Shown piece by piece: positions 17,187 to 26,364 of a stretch of DNA of 57,106 nucleotides. Source of the DNA: Azospirillum sp. 51_20 (GTDB lineage: Bacteria > Pseudomonadota > Alphaproteobacteria > RF32 > CAG-239); NCBI GenBank assembly GCA_001917175.1, contig MNTV01000025.1, positions 1-57,106 on the forward strand, written 5' to 3'. The notes under the pieces were generated by a model. It saw only the letters and a program-made list of their open reading frames with translations. It made no database searches and was not told the origin of the DNA. Within the stretch, counting starts at the first letter, position 1; each line of letters begins with the position of its first letter. The translations under genes were made by a program, and so were the position numbers.

Positions 17187-19196
17187 TCATATCTCCTTTA
17201 CATAAAGAAAACTTAGATCTAAGCCGTCATAAACTATATTTTCCGAAAGGGTTTTATAAAGCTCTTTCATTGAAATAGTTCCATAATGTGCATTAAGGCC
17301 TTTATCTCCTTTCCATCCGCAAAGAAGATCTACCCTTTCGCTGATGACAGCGTGGTTGCGAAGTTCGGTTCTGAATGTGTGGCGAAAACTATGAAACACG
17401 TGTTTCTCTTGCAATTTATCATCGGGATTATCATCGGGATTTTGAATTGTTTCATTGACTTTATCTAATGCTCGATTAAACTATTTTGACATTCCTGCGG
17501 AATATTCGTTACGAGAATTTAGCTTTAACTCGGGAAAAAGACGTTTTGATTTGTTGTTTTTATCTTTTCGTTGTTGCTCAACATATCCAAGAAAGCCAAG
17601 TTTAAGAAGGACAGGATGAATTGGAAGATCGCGGTGTCCCGCAGATGTTTTAACCTTTTTACCTTCGACATTACTGATATGTATAATATTAATGCCCTCT
17701 TTAATGCGGACATCATCCAAACTAAGCTGGCAAATTTCATTTAATCTTGCCCCAGAGTATAAACTAATTAGTGGTACCCAGAAATAGGCGTCTCTGTAAA
17801 TTTTTTTCCCTGGTGTCATACGTCCGAGCTTATTGTTCATACAACCACGATAAACTGGAGTATTAAATATTGCCTGTAATTGAGTTATTGAAAATGATAA
17901 ATATTTATCCCCTTGTTTATCCCGAATGTCTTGTGCCGGCATTTCAACTTCATCAAACGGATTTTCATCAATGAATTTTTTCTTTTTCGCCCACATAAAA
18001 ATTGAGCTTAAAGTCTGAATGTAGTCATTTTGCGTTTTTATGGAAAGGCGGGGAAGTGTTTCATCAACCTTTGCCATTTTAATTGCTTGGAGGATCGTTT
18101 TATTTGCTGTTTTACCACTTCCAAATCGACTGGGAATAAATGGGATAGTGTATACAAGTTCCTGCAAGTCATCGGCAGTAATTTGACGAATCACTTTGTC
18201 CTTACCGATTATATCAGCAAGCAAATTCATCTTGCTGGCAACTCTTTCTTTTGTTTCTTTGGATGTATTGTCTCTGCTAGGCGTTTGATTATACGCTTCG
18301 ACAATTTCAGATAAGGTCATATCGGGTTTTTGCGGCTTTCTGCTCTTTAAAGTTTCGTTGATAATAATTTGATTTTCGTATATGCGATCAATTAATTCGG
18401 GTTCAACTTCACGGCGAACCCCATTAAGATATTCGTAAATATAACGTAAGAACTGAATTTTTGCCCGCATAAAGGCATTTCTCATATCGAAAAGACTATT
18501 TTGTGATGGTTTGGGATAAATATCTTCAAATAAATACAGATTCATTTCATCGTCAATGATCGAATATTCATTGTTGATATACTTTGTTTCATAAAAACTT
18601 AGATTCTCACGATAAAGCCGTTTATCATCCGAAAGATTTTTTGATGTTTTCAATCGGTCTTTTTCGTCTTCAATCTTATTGATCAGCCAATTATAAGCTA
18701 AGTCTTCGGCTTGTTGTTCATCATAATCATAAATGCTGGAGCGGATCTGATTGTCAGCTTTTTCCTTTTCGAGAGCTTTTTGAATTTTCTGCTGTTGTCT
18801 GTACCGTTTTTTTATTTCTTTAAATTTTTCATAGGTTTGATGGGACATATTTGCCATTGCATAAAAGTCATCCAGTTTGGCAAATTCTTCTTCCGTATAA
18901 TGGCTAAAATCAACAGTATCTTTAATATCTATATCGTCTTCAAAGAAATCATCATCGTCATCATCAAGAATCTGAGCAAAATCAAGTGCTTTAGAGGTTT
19001 TCTCTTTTTGCTTATTGAGATCGTTTAATAATTTACGCCGAATAGACATTGTTTCAAGCTCCGCCCGCAGTTTAGCCAACTTATAATCCTTGGTATTCAA
19101 TGATCTCCATATTTGTTTTTTACCGTATTTGGAAACCAAACACTTTGGAATTGTAATGATAGTATAGTAAGAGGTTTCTCGGTTGTAAAGTTTCAT
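17187..19196 (-). pseudogene. Tyrosine recombinase with internal amber codon
   Basis: One frame encodes a 668-residue phage-type integrase interrupted by a single TAG at 17481-17483. The N-terminus matches the DUF6538 integrase arm domain (TIPKCLVSKYGKKQIWRSL). The middle has the SAM-like core-binding domain, and the catalytic domain has Arg in SGARLNEICQLSLDDV. After the TAG comes HSFRHTFRTEL (the HxxR pair) and LCGWKGDKGLNAHYG. The frame is otherwise clean, so the gene was functional until recently. The upstream piece alone (571 residues) lacks the catalytic His-Arg and Tyr region. It lies next to tRNA-Gln, the usual place for such an enzyme. Confidence 0.85.
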
Positions 19197-19251
19197 ATCA
19201 GCCTTTTCACAAAAAGGCTAACTTTTGATGATTATATTAGCAGTATTTTGA

Positions 19252-19286
19252 TAAAAAAATTAGCACCCGACATTAGCAGGTGCTAA
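19252..19286 (-). terminator. Terminator of the tRNA-Gln transcript
   Basis: TTAGCACC / GGTGCTAA arms (19260-19267, 19279-19286) are followed on the minus strand by seven T. It lies between the tRNA 3' end and the integrase start. Confidence 0.8.
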
Positions 19287-19341
19287 AAAATTGACTTTTT
19301 GCCGGTAAATTCTTTGTAAAATCAAAGTGTTACCTTGAATC

Positions 19342-19416
19342 TGGCTGGGGTGGCTGGATTCGAACCAACGAATGACGATACCAAAAACCGTTGCCTTACC
19401 ACTTGGCGACACCCCA
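19342..19416 (-). tRNA. tRNA-Gln (anticodon TTG)
   Basis: A complete 75-nt tRNA with encoded CCA. The acceptor is TGGGGTG/CACCCCA, the D-arm GCCAAGTGGTAAGGC, the anticodon stem ACGGT/ATCGT with loop TTTTGGT giving anticodon TTG, and the T-arm loop is GGTTCGAATCC. The 3' end faces the integrase, as for islands inserted at a tRNA 3' end. I could not find a second copy of the 3' end in the same orientation within the window, so the far attachment site is not located. Confidence 0.95.
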
Positions 19417-19510
19417 AGGAAATCCTGTTTCATGTACAGATGTGCATTTGAAACGGCTGAAGTATATTTATGCCATATTTTTCATTTTGGCAAGAGTTTT
19501 TTTATCACGT

Positions 19511-19538
19511 TAAAAATGCCGACATCTCGTGTCGGCAT
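19511..19538 (-). terminator. Strong hairpin with minus-strand T-run
   Basis: ATGCCGACA / TGTCGGCAT (19516-19524, 19530-19538) with a 5-base loop, followed on the minus strand by TTTTTA. It lies between the 135-bp repeats and the tRNA, so it would end any leftward transcript coming from the repeat array. Confidence 0.75.
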
Positions 19539-19598
19539 ATCGCCGAAAAAAGACAGGCCTCCTCTTATCAGGGAGTTAAAACAGCCGCAACCTGACGG

Positions 19599-19614
19599 TT
19601 TGATCATGATCAAA
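19599..19614. promoter_or_regulatory. FNR/FixK-like box, unit 1
   Basis: TTTGATCATGATCAAA is a perfect palindrome that matches the FNR/FixK consensus TTGATNNNNATCAA. The spacer differs symmetrically from units 2 and 3. Confidence 0.6.
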
Positions 19615-19734
19615 GACGAGCGTCGTTACTCTCCAACATCTTGGCACTCACTCTATTGATAAATCACGGTTTTTTGGCTAGGAATGTAAACAGTCCTCCC
19701 CGACCTGGAAACTAAAACAGCCGCAACCTGACGG

Positions 19735-19750
19735 TTTGATTATAATCAAA
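19735..19750. promoter_or_regulatory. FNR/FixK-like box, unit 2
   Basis: TTTGATTATAATCAAA is a perfect palindrome matching the FNR/FixK consensus, 136 bases after the unit 1 box. Confidence 0.6.
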
Positions 19751-19867
19751 AGCGAACACCGTTACTCCAACACCTTGGCACTCACCTCTTTGAGGAAGCA
19801 AAGTTTTTCGGAAAGAAATGTAAACAGGCCTCTCCAATCGGGGACCACACAACTGCCAACCTGACGG

Positions 19868-19883
19868 TTTGATTATAATCAAA
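19868..19883. promoter_or_regulatory. FNR/FixK-like box, unit 3
   Basis: Identical to the unit 2 box and 133 bases after it. No convincing -10 element at the usual distance was found on either strand. Confidence 0.6.
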
Positions 19884-19957
19884 AGCGAACGTCATTATTC
19901 CAACGCCTTGGCATTCACCTCATTGAGGAAGCAATGTTTTTTCGGAAAGGAATGTAA

Positions 19958-20448
19958 TAAAAACTCATTAAAAAATATCCGGCCGACGATATTGTTTCCG
20001 GCAAAAACGAACCCGGGACGAAACACACGGACAGATCCTCAAAGCCGCGGCGAACGGAATACAGTATTTCACCTGTTACTGTTGTTCTTTGACAAAAAGA
20101 AAAATTATTGCCACGACAAAAAAAGAAAAAACTAACCATCCGATATGGGTAATTTATTCTTTTTACAATTGGGAAAACAGACAACGGCCAAACGCCTCAA
20201 TCCTTTTTCAGACGCAGATCATCAGGCGGTTCAAACACCGGCACTCCAAAACGGCAAACATCAAACCCGGTCCGTTTGAACACAGCCATCGTAATTTTAC
20301 CAATCCTCTGCCCTGCTCCGCCCTGTTTTCGTGTGGACGGATCATACAAAAAGTGGATTTTTGCCCGGCAAAAGGTTATATTGTTTTTGAAAAACAAAAC
20401 GGGAGAACGAAAATCCCGAATTAATACGTTATTGAGGAAAACAAAATC
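19958..20448. other. Stretch without a supported gene
   Basis: Between the repeats and the lipoprotein gene I see only short frames without family signatures. A 66-codon minus-strand frame (20197-20397) is the longest and may be a gene remnant, but nothing identifies it. The GAGG before 20449 is the ribosome site of the next gene. Confidence 0.5.
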
Positions 20449-21198
20449 ATGAGAAAAGCGATTGTCCTGATATTGCTTTTGACCGGCTGTGCCGCTGTCA
20501 AAGTTCCGCCGGAATTCGTTTACCGGGAAATACAGACCCGTGATTTTACGTTAGCAACCTGGCAAAAAATTACCGACCCCGACGGCGTTTACAAAATCTA
20601 CATTGAAGGCGACGGCCATGCTTTCAACGCCCGCGGCCGGGCAACAAACGATCCGACCCCGCGCGGAACGCTGGTGCGCGAACTGGCTTTCGGTGATCCT
20701 TCGCCCAACGTCGTTTATCTGTCACGCCCCTGTCAATATGTAAAAAGTGAAATCTGCAGCAAACGTCATTGGACAACCGCCCGCTTTGCGCCGGAAATCA
20801 TCAATGCGGAATATGACGCCGTGCGGCAGATTGCCGGCAATTCGCCGATCATTCTGATCGGTTTTTCCGGCGGCGCCCAAGCGGCGGGGCTTATTGCCGC
20901 CGCCAAACCGGGACTCAACGTTGAGGAAATCATAACCGTTGCCGGCAACCTCGACCATCTGGCCTGGACACAGTACCAGAAAGTTCCGCCGTTGAATGAA
21001 TCGCTTAATTTGGAAAGTTATCGGAAACAATTCGCGGAAATTCCGCAAACTCATTATGTCGGCAGCAACGACAAGGTTATTCCGCCGTTTCTGGTAAAAG
21101 AATTTGTCGGCAGCGGCAAAAGGGTAATCGAAGTTCCGAACGCAACGCATAACAGCGGCTGGGAGAGCATTTATCCGCAGATTTGGGAAAAAAGGTAA
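20449..21198 (+). CDS. Alpha/beta-hydrolase-like lipoprotein
   Basis: A 249-residue protein with a lipobox (LLTGC, Cys14) and an alpha/beta hydrolase core: the nucleophile elbow IGFSGGAQAAG with Ser, a strand EEIITVAGNLDH, an acid candidate in GSNDKVIPPF and a His in NATHNSGW, which completes a catalytic triad in the normal order. It is probably anchored in the membrane facing the periplasm and acts on an ester or amide; the substrate is unknown. It is monocistronic, with GAGG as ribosome site and a shared terminator downstream. Confidence 0.82.
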   Translation: MRKAIVLILLLTGCAAVKVPPEFVYREIQTRDFTLATWQKITDPDGVYKIYIEGDGHAFNARGRATNDPTPRGTLVRELAFGDPSPNVVYLSRPCQYVKSEICSKRHWTTARFAPEIINAEYDAVRQIAGNSPIILIGFSGGAQAAGLIAAAKPGLNVEEIITVAGNLDHLAWTQYQKVPPLNESLNLESYRKQFAEIPQTHYVGSNDKVIPPFLVKEFVGSGKRVIEVPNATHNSGWESIYPQIWEKR

Positions 21199-21220
21199 AG
21201 GACACCGGCATACGGACGAC

Positions 21221-21256
21221 AAAAAAAGCTTTGACCCGGGGATCAAAGCTTTTTTT
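21221..21256. terminator. Bidirectional terminator
   Basis: Fourteen-base arms (21221-21234 and 21243-21256), with A- and T-runs built into the stem around AGCTTTGA, sit between two convergent genes and would serve both. Confidence 0.85.
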
Positions 21257-21266
21257 GCACAAAACC

Positions 21267-21836
21267 TCATTTGACGACGATGAAACTGCAGCCTTCGTCA
21301 AAATCCACCGGTTCGATTTTATCCGGCGCCTCAATATCCATGGTCAGCGCTCCATACGGTCCGGGATCGTCCGTTATCAAATACGGCCCCCGGTAAAGCG
21401 GCCCTTCGCCGACAGCGGCAAGAGAAACGCAGATACGGTCAACGTTCCGGGCAATTTCCCGCATTTCATCGCCGGTCGGAAGCCTGCCGCCGAAAATCAC
21501 CGCCAGCTGTTTGCAGATGCCGGGGTAGACACCGTAGCCGTAATAACGCAGAACCGTCAGTTTGTCGTTTATAACAAAACCTTCCACTTCGTTAAAAAAC
21601 TGCCGGCCGGTCGGATGATGATAAATCTTCTGCGACAACCCGAGCGGTTCGGTCAAAATTCTGACGAACGGCTCAACGGCCCGTTTTCCCTGCGGATAAT
21701 AACTGTACGGAAGTTTGGCGGCGGAAGAGTCATAAGACAGACAATCCCTGTTCCAGTCAAGCGTTTCTTCGCCCGTATTGCGTTTGGTTCTCTTTCTGTT
21801 CGCGAAACCGAACATTTTTTGCAAAAATTTTCCCAT
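21267..21836 (-). CDS. Unknown protein
   Basis: A 189-residue soluble protein without signal peptide or recognised domain. The N-terminus is basic (FANRKRTKRN); the middle has a tyrosine-rich YYGYGVYPGICKQL and the end is acidic (EAPDKIEPVDFDEGC). Codon use matches the housekeeping genes, and the shared terminator and clean frame support a real gene. It lies alone between the lipoprotein gene and adiA. Confidence 0.6.
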   Translation of the reverse strand: MGKFLQKMFGFANRKRTKRNTGEETLDWNRDCLSYDSSAAKLPYSYYPQGKRAVEPFVRILTEPLGLSQKIYHHPTGRQFFNEVEGFVINDKLTVLRYYGYGVYPGICKQLAVIFGGRLPTGDEMREIARNVDRICVSLAAVGEGPLYRGPYLITDDPGPYGALTMDIEAPDKIEPVDFDEGCSFIVVK

Positions 21837-21906
21837 AAAAATATGATTTTAAAATAATGATAATCCGAATTTCCCATATATCATGCGCAGCGGAGAAAAA
21901 CAAGAC

Positions 21907-21935
21907 AAAAAGCCCCTCACGGCAAGAGGGGCTTT
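21907..21935. terminator. Terminator after adiA
   Basis: AAAAGCCCCTC / GAGGGGCTTTT arms around a 7-base loop, 22 bases past the adiA stop; symmetrical, so active in both directions. Confidence 0.85.
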
Positions 21936-21957
21936 TCGCTGTGTTTTCCGCAAACCT

Positions 21958-24270
21958 TTATTTGTTTTTGAGACAAAGAACGTAATATGTGCCGTCTTTA
22001 ACCTCGACCCCGTGGGTATCGTGCCCGAAGCCCGGAAATTTGCGGTCAAAGGCCTGCAACGATTTCAGATAGCCGAGAACGGGACCGTCCGCCGGACCGG
22101 CATTTTCGCCCGGCATCAGCAGCGGAATTCCGGGCGGATAAGGAACCACGCCGGTTGCCACCGTACGGTCGGCGATCTGATCGACAGCCATTGATTCGAC
22201 GTTATTGTGAACAAGATTTTCATATGCTTCCACCGGTGTCATATCCGGTTTGGGCAGAACCGAGAAAGCGGCGGACAGGGCTTTGGTCGTGCCCAATTCC
22301 TTCATGGCGGCAAACATTTTGTCGCACAGTTCTTTCAAGCCCGTTTCTCCGTATTCGTGCGGATTGTCCTTTACCAATTTGGGCAAGACGCGGCGCAGAG
22401 GCTCATTGTTGTCATAATCCTGCTTGAATTCGAACAGGGCGTTAAGCAAAGTTCCCCATTTACCGTTGGTAACGCCGAGAGAAAACAGCACCAGAATGGT
22501 AAAGTCGGTGGTTTTCTCGACCACGATACCCTTGTTGTCCAGATAAGCGCTGACGACCGCGGCCGGAATACCGCTTTCGGCCAGGCTGCCGTCCGTAAGA
22601 ACGCCCGGCGTTACCAGCGACACCTTGATCGGATCAAGCATACAGTAGCCTTCTTCCACCTCGCCGAAACCATGCCAGTCTTCGTTCGGCTTCAGCGTCC
22701 AGCAATCGGGATCGGTTGCCAGCTGCTCTTCGTCGGCTTCAAAAAACGGCACTTTCTGTCCGCTTTCGCGATCAACCACAAAATCCGGCTGCCAGATATT
22801 GAAAAACCAGTCTTTTTTGCCGGTAAATTCGGCATGAAGACGAGCCACTGTCTTGCGGAAGGAAACCGCTTCGCGGATGGAAACGTCGGTCAGCGCCTTG
22901 CCGCCGGGACCGTCCATCATCGCCGCGCTGATGTCGTTGGAAGCAATGATCGGATAGAACGGCGAAGTTGAGGCATGCATCATGAACGCTTCGTTAAAAC
23001 GCTGGTGATCAATCGGGTTGCGGCCGTCGCGGACATGAATCATTGAAGCCTGAGAAAAAGCTGCCAGCAGCTTATGGGTAGACTGGGTGGCAAACATGGT
23101 CGGCCCCTTGCGGTCATCGTCTTTGGGATCGCAGCACATGGCAAAACGCCCCTTGTACATCGGATTGAAACGCGCATAGCCATACCAGGCTTCGTCAAAA
23201 TGCAGCCGGTCAACGCTTTGTCCCAACAGTTCCTTTACCCGGTTGACGTTATAACACAATCCGTCATAAGTCGAATTGGTAATGATCGCATGCACCGGCG
23301 TCGGATCAATTCCTTCTCCGACCAGCGGATTTTCGGCAATTGTCTGACGAACGGCATCAGATGTCAGACGATCCGAAGTGATCGGACCGATGATGCCGTA
23401 GCGGTTACGGGTCGGGATCAGATAGGTCGGAATCGCTCCCGACAGGGTAATCGCGTGTTCGACCGATTTGTGGCAGTTGCGGTCGCAGAGCGCAACCTGA
23501 TTGCGGGTAACGCTGGCCATCAGAATCACCCGGTTGGAAGTCGACGAACCGTTGGTTACGTGGTAGGTGCGGTCGGCACCGAAAACCCGCGCCGTGTATT
23601 TTTCGCTTTCGCCGATCGGACCGGAATGGTCAAGCAGCGATCCCAGTTCGCCGACCGAAATCGACAGATCCGAACGAAAAACCGGTTCGCGAAAAAAGTT
23701 GAAAAACGCACGGCCGGCAGGCGAATGCATAAAACCGGTGCCGCCGGTATGCCCCGGCGTATGCCAGGAATATTCGTGCACTTTGGAAAAAGCGGCCAGC
23801 GCCTTGAACATCGGCGGCAAAATAAACTGACGGTAACGTTCGGTCGCCGCCAGTACGCGGCCGGCAATGAAATCCGGCGTATCTTCCATTACCCAGATGA
23901 AGTCGTTGACGCTTTCCAGAATTTCCGACGGCACTTTAGACGCTGCCGTCCGCCCTGCCAGCAGAAAGACCGGCAGCTCCTTATTGTGTTCGCGCAAAGC
24001 TTTCAGCAATTCAATGATTTTGGCATAGTCTTTGTCGTCTTTGTTGTTCAGTTTGAGCAGCACGCACTGAACGGTCGGATCCGTAATCAGAACGGCTTTG
24101 GCGTCGTCATCGCTTTCCGACACGATTACCCTGACATCTTCCGCGGTCAGATAATCCTTCAGTTCGCGCACGCTGCGGGCGGCCGCGGTGTTGTCGTTCA
24201 AACCGTCGTAGACCAGCAGCATCCTGATCCCCAGCGGGTCGCTCTCCAGGCATTTTGCACCTTCTTTCAT
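21958..24270 (-). CDS. adiA: Arginine decarboxylase, acid-inducible type
   Basis: A 770-residue PLP-dependent Orn/Lys/Arg decarboxylase with the N-terminal wing domain (about 15-145), the PLP fold from ~150 and the C-terminal domain. The PLP lysine is Lys400 in FATQSTHKLLAAFSQAS, and HTPGHTGG (170-177) and HFDEAWYGYARF line the cofactor site. Sequence pattern and length agree best with AdiA (arginine to agmatine, consuming a proton); lysine or ornithine use cannot be fully excluded. AAAGGAG precedes the start. It is 20 bases downstream of the antiporter gene, so the pair forms an amino-acid-dependent acid-resistance operon. Confidence 0.9.
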   Translation of the reverse strand: MKEGAKCLESDPLGIRMLLVYDGLNDNTAAARSVRELKDYLTAEDVRVIVSESDDDAKAVLITDPTVQCVLLKLNNKDDKDYAKIIELLKALREHNKELPVFLLAGRTAASKVPSEILESVNDFIWVMEDTPDFIAGRVLAATERYRQFILPPMFKALAAFSKVHEYSWHTPGHTGGTGFMHSPAGRAFFNFFREPVFRSDLSISVGELGSLLDHSGPIGESEKYTARVFGADRTYHVTNGSSTSNRVILMASVTRNQVALCDRNCHKSVEHAITLSGAIPTYLIPTRNRYGIIGPITSDRLTSDAVRQTIAENPLVGEGIDPTPVHAIITNSTYDGLCYNVNRVKELLGQSVDRLHFDEAWYGYARFNPMYKGRFAMCCDPKDDDRKGPTMFATQSTHKLLAAFSQASMIHVRDGRNPIDHQRFNEAFMMHASTSPFYPIIASNDISAAMMDGPGGKALTDVSIREAVSFRKTVARLHAEFTGKKDWFFNIWQPDFVVDRESGQKVPFFEADEEQLATDPDCWTLKPNEDWHGFGEVEEGYCMLDPIKVSLVTPGVLTDGSLAESGIPAAVVSAYLDNKGIVVEKTTDFTILVLFSLGVTNGKWGTLLNALFEFKQDYDNNEPLRRVLPKLVKDNPHEYGETGLKELCDKMFAAMKELGTTKALSAAFSVLPKPDMTPVEAYENLVHNNVESMAVDQIADRTVATGVVPYPPGIPLLMPGENAGPADGPVLGYLKSLQAFDRKFPGFGHDTHGVEVKDGTYYVLCLKNK

Positions 24271-24290
24271 AAATCAAACTCCTTTCAACT

Positions 24291-25766
24291 TTAATTTGCC
24301 GGATCTGCGGTCACGGAAGTATTGACATACTCGCTGATCCGTTTGGAACTGTAGTCACTGACAGATACCCAGAACATTGCGATCAGCGCCGCGATCGTAA
24401 TCGTCAGGGTCATATAGCGAACCCAGCGCGGCACGCAGCAGCCGCCGGGTTTGACATGCGTTTCCCTGATTTCGATTTTGCGGTTGACCGAAAGCTCGTA
24501 GAATATAATGGTAGAAATGACGAAAATCAGCGCCCAGCGGGTTTGCTCGCTGTTGGAACCGATCATCGCCGACAGGCTGTAAACGGCGGCAATCAGACCG
24601 ACAATGGTATAAAACAATCCTTCCCTGTCGCTCATTTTTTCACGGCCGAGGATTTTGATCGCCACCGAAGAATAAATATAAGGCAGCAGGGTCATGATAA
24701 CCGCGATCGAGGCGATTTTGCCGAACTGTTCGGAAGCGGTCGGCGACATCGTAGCCAAAACCTGCAGGGTCATAATGCCGGCAACGATCGCCAAACCGGC
24801 GGAAGGAACGCCGCGGCGGTTGACGCGAGCAAAAATGCCGGCAAACAAACCGTCTTTGGCCGCCGCCTGAGCCGTTTGTCCGACCAGAAGCGTCCAACCG
24901 GCCAGAGAACCCAGACAGCCCACCGCCGCGCAGAGGGCAACGATTTTGCCGGCAGTCGACCCGAGGGCAATGCTTACCGCCTGCGAGAACGGTGCCGAAG
25001 AAGAAACCAGTTCCTTGTTGGGAATGATGCCCATGATCGCCGAAGAACTCAGCACGTAGCAGACGGCCGCCAGCAGCACCCCGACGACGGTTGCGATCGG
25101 CACGTTTTTGGCCGGATTTTTAACCACCGCGGTGGAAACCGAAGCGCTTTCGACGCCGATAAAAGCCCACAAGGTAAAGTTCAGGGTCATGCCGACGGCG
25201 GTCAGGCTGCTTTCGCCGGAAACGTTCCAGCCTTCCATATAAGTTTCGGGATTAAACCAGAACCAGCCGAGCAGTGCGACGCCGACGATCGGAAACAGGG
25301 CTACGGTGGTGGTGATGCCCTGCATGCGGCCGACCACCCTCGGTCCGAGAATGTTGGCGTAGGTAAAAAACCAGATGACGGCAATCTGCGCCAGCGCCAT
25401 TACCAGCGGATCCCGAAGCGCCGGGAAAAACGGCGTCAGATAACCGAGCCCGGCCACCGCCAGACCGACATTGCCGATAACGTTGGCCAGCCAGTAGACC
25501 AGGTTGGTCTGATAGCCCATATAATCGCCGAAGGCCTTGCGCGCATAGGCATACGGCCCGCCGGCCGCGGTCGTCACTTCCGTCAGCTTGGCAAACACCA
25601 GCCCGAGCGCTATGGCGCCGACAACCGTAATCAGCCAGCCGATGATGGCGATGCTGCCGATGCCGGCGAGGTTGGCGGGCAGCATGAACACGCCCGAACC
25701 CATCATGTTTCCGGCCACCATCAGGATCGCCGGAAGCAGTCCTATCTTATTGCTTTCACTAACCAT
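24291..25766 (-). CDS. adiC: Arginine:agmatine antiporter
   Basis: A 491-residue APC-superfamily transporter with about 12 membrane spans. The first helix has GNMMGSGVF, the substrate-binding unwound segment, and the gating Trp residues appear in LWAFIGVESASVS and SLAGWTLLVGQTA, as in AdiC; CadB differs at these places. It exchanges extracellular arginine for intracellular agmatine and so exports protons in effect. The C-terminus is about 45 residues longer than in E. coli AdiC, with one further hydrophobic segment (MTLTITIAALIAMFWV), possibly a 13th span. First gene of the adiC-adiA operon. Confidence 0.88.
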   Translation of the reverse strand: MVSESNKIGLLPAILMVAGNMMGSGVFMLPANLAGIGSIAIIGWLITVVGAIALGLVFAKLTEVTTAAGGPYAYARKAFGDYMGYQTNLVYWLANVIGNVGLAVAGLGYLTPFFPALRDPLVMALAQIAVIWFFTYANILGPRVVGRMQGITTTVALFPIVGVALLGWFWFNPETYMEGWNVSGESSLTAVGMTLNFTLWAFIGVESASVSTAVVKNPAKNVPIATVVGVLLAAVCYVLSSSAIMGIIPNKELVSSSAPFSQAVSIALGSTAGKIVALCAAVGCLGSLAGWTLLVGQTAQAAAKDGLFAGIFARVNRRGVPSAGLAIVAGIMTLQVLATMSPTASEQFGKIASIAVIMTLLPYIYSSVAIKILGREKMSDREGLFYTIVGLIAAVYSLSAMIGSNSEQTRWALIFVISTIIFYELSVNRKIEIRETHVKPGGCCVPRWVRYMTLTITIAALIAMFWVSVSDYSSKRISEYVNTSVTADPAN

Positions 25767-25894
25767 CTGTTCTCCCCGTTTGACATAATTGCAATTGTTT
25801 ACGGCTATTTACATAATGCCTCGTCAAACGGGTTACAATTGCCGGGAGAGAAATTTATCGGCAGAAAATGCGGTCCGGCTACGGACGTCCGCTC

Positions 25895-26203
25895 TCAAAG
25901 ACCGGGAAAATGATCCACTTCTTCAATGGTAAAGTCTTCGCCGATAATGACAAATTCAACCGTAAAATCTTCGCCGACGTCAACCAGGCGCCACTCCCCG
26001 CAATCGGTGCCGAAAGGAGAATATTTCACTTTCAGGTCGCCGAAATGTTCAACCTTGCGCACTTTGAAATCCCCGAAGTGCTCGACAATCCGCACGTTGC
26101 CGTAAAGCGGCACCCCGCCGAAGGTGCAGTCTTCCGCGATTTCTTCCGCCGCTGCCGGGAACGCCGCCAGCAGCAACGCCGGCAACAGGATTTTTTTCAT
26201 CAT
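25895..26203 (-). CDS. 7(1) septoil knot domain protein, secreted
   Basis: A 102-residue exported protein: a signal peptide (KKILLPALLLAAFPAAA) followed by a compact domain of short repeated units (VEHFGDFKV, VEHFGDLKV, EDFTVEFV, EDFTIEEV) and two cysteines (CTFGG, DCGEW). This periodic pattern is that of the 7(1) septoil knot domain, a small beta fold whose function is unknown. It is probably periplasmic. It stands alone between the divergent mscS-like gene and adiC. Confidence 0.75.
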   Translation of the reverse strand: MMKKILLPALLLAAFPAAAEEIAEDCTFGGVPLYGNVRIVEHFGDFKVRKVEHFGDLKVKYSPFGTDCGEWRLVDVGEDFTVEFVIIGEDFTIEEVDHFPGL

Positions 26204-26364
26204 ATCTTCTCCTTTTACGTCTGCTTTTGCAAAAACCTATTTTAATATGCGGAAAACAAAATGCCACATATTTTTTCCGGCCGGCGTTTTTTTAGAACTT
26301 TCGGCCTGTTTTCATCCGGCCGGCCGCTTCCCATATTTTGTAAAATTAATATGAGGAACGATTG

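Larger units (their letters stand above)
19552..19957. repeat. Three ~135-bp tandem repeats with FNR-like palindromes
   Basis: Units start at about 19552, 19688 and 19822. Each has a variable left end beginning with CAGGCCT or CAGTCCT, the conserved CAACCTGACGG, a 16-bp palindrome, the conserved CTTGGCA-TCAC segment, and TTTTTTCGGAAAGGAATGTAA or similar at the right. Units 2 and 3 also carry a small CCTC-NNN-GAGG hairpin shortly before a T-run. I see no open frame conserved between the units, so they look like regulatory or RNA-level elements, not genes. Confidence 0.8.

Noticed and set aside
7481..19483. Reassignment of UAA or UAG to an amino acid, to explain the stops in the lipoprotein and integrase genes
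   Set aside because: UAA ends many intact genes here, and UAG ends the mutarotase and fucO genes at their normal lengths.
19552..19957. CRISPR array
   Set aside because: Only three units of ~135 bases without short repeats separated by unique spacers, and no cas genes.
23074..24294. A 406-codon open frame antisense to adiA, and a similar 485-codon frame antisense to adiC
   Set aside because: Both are shadows of well-supported genes and translate to composition typical of antisense frames.
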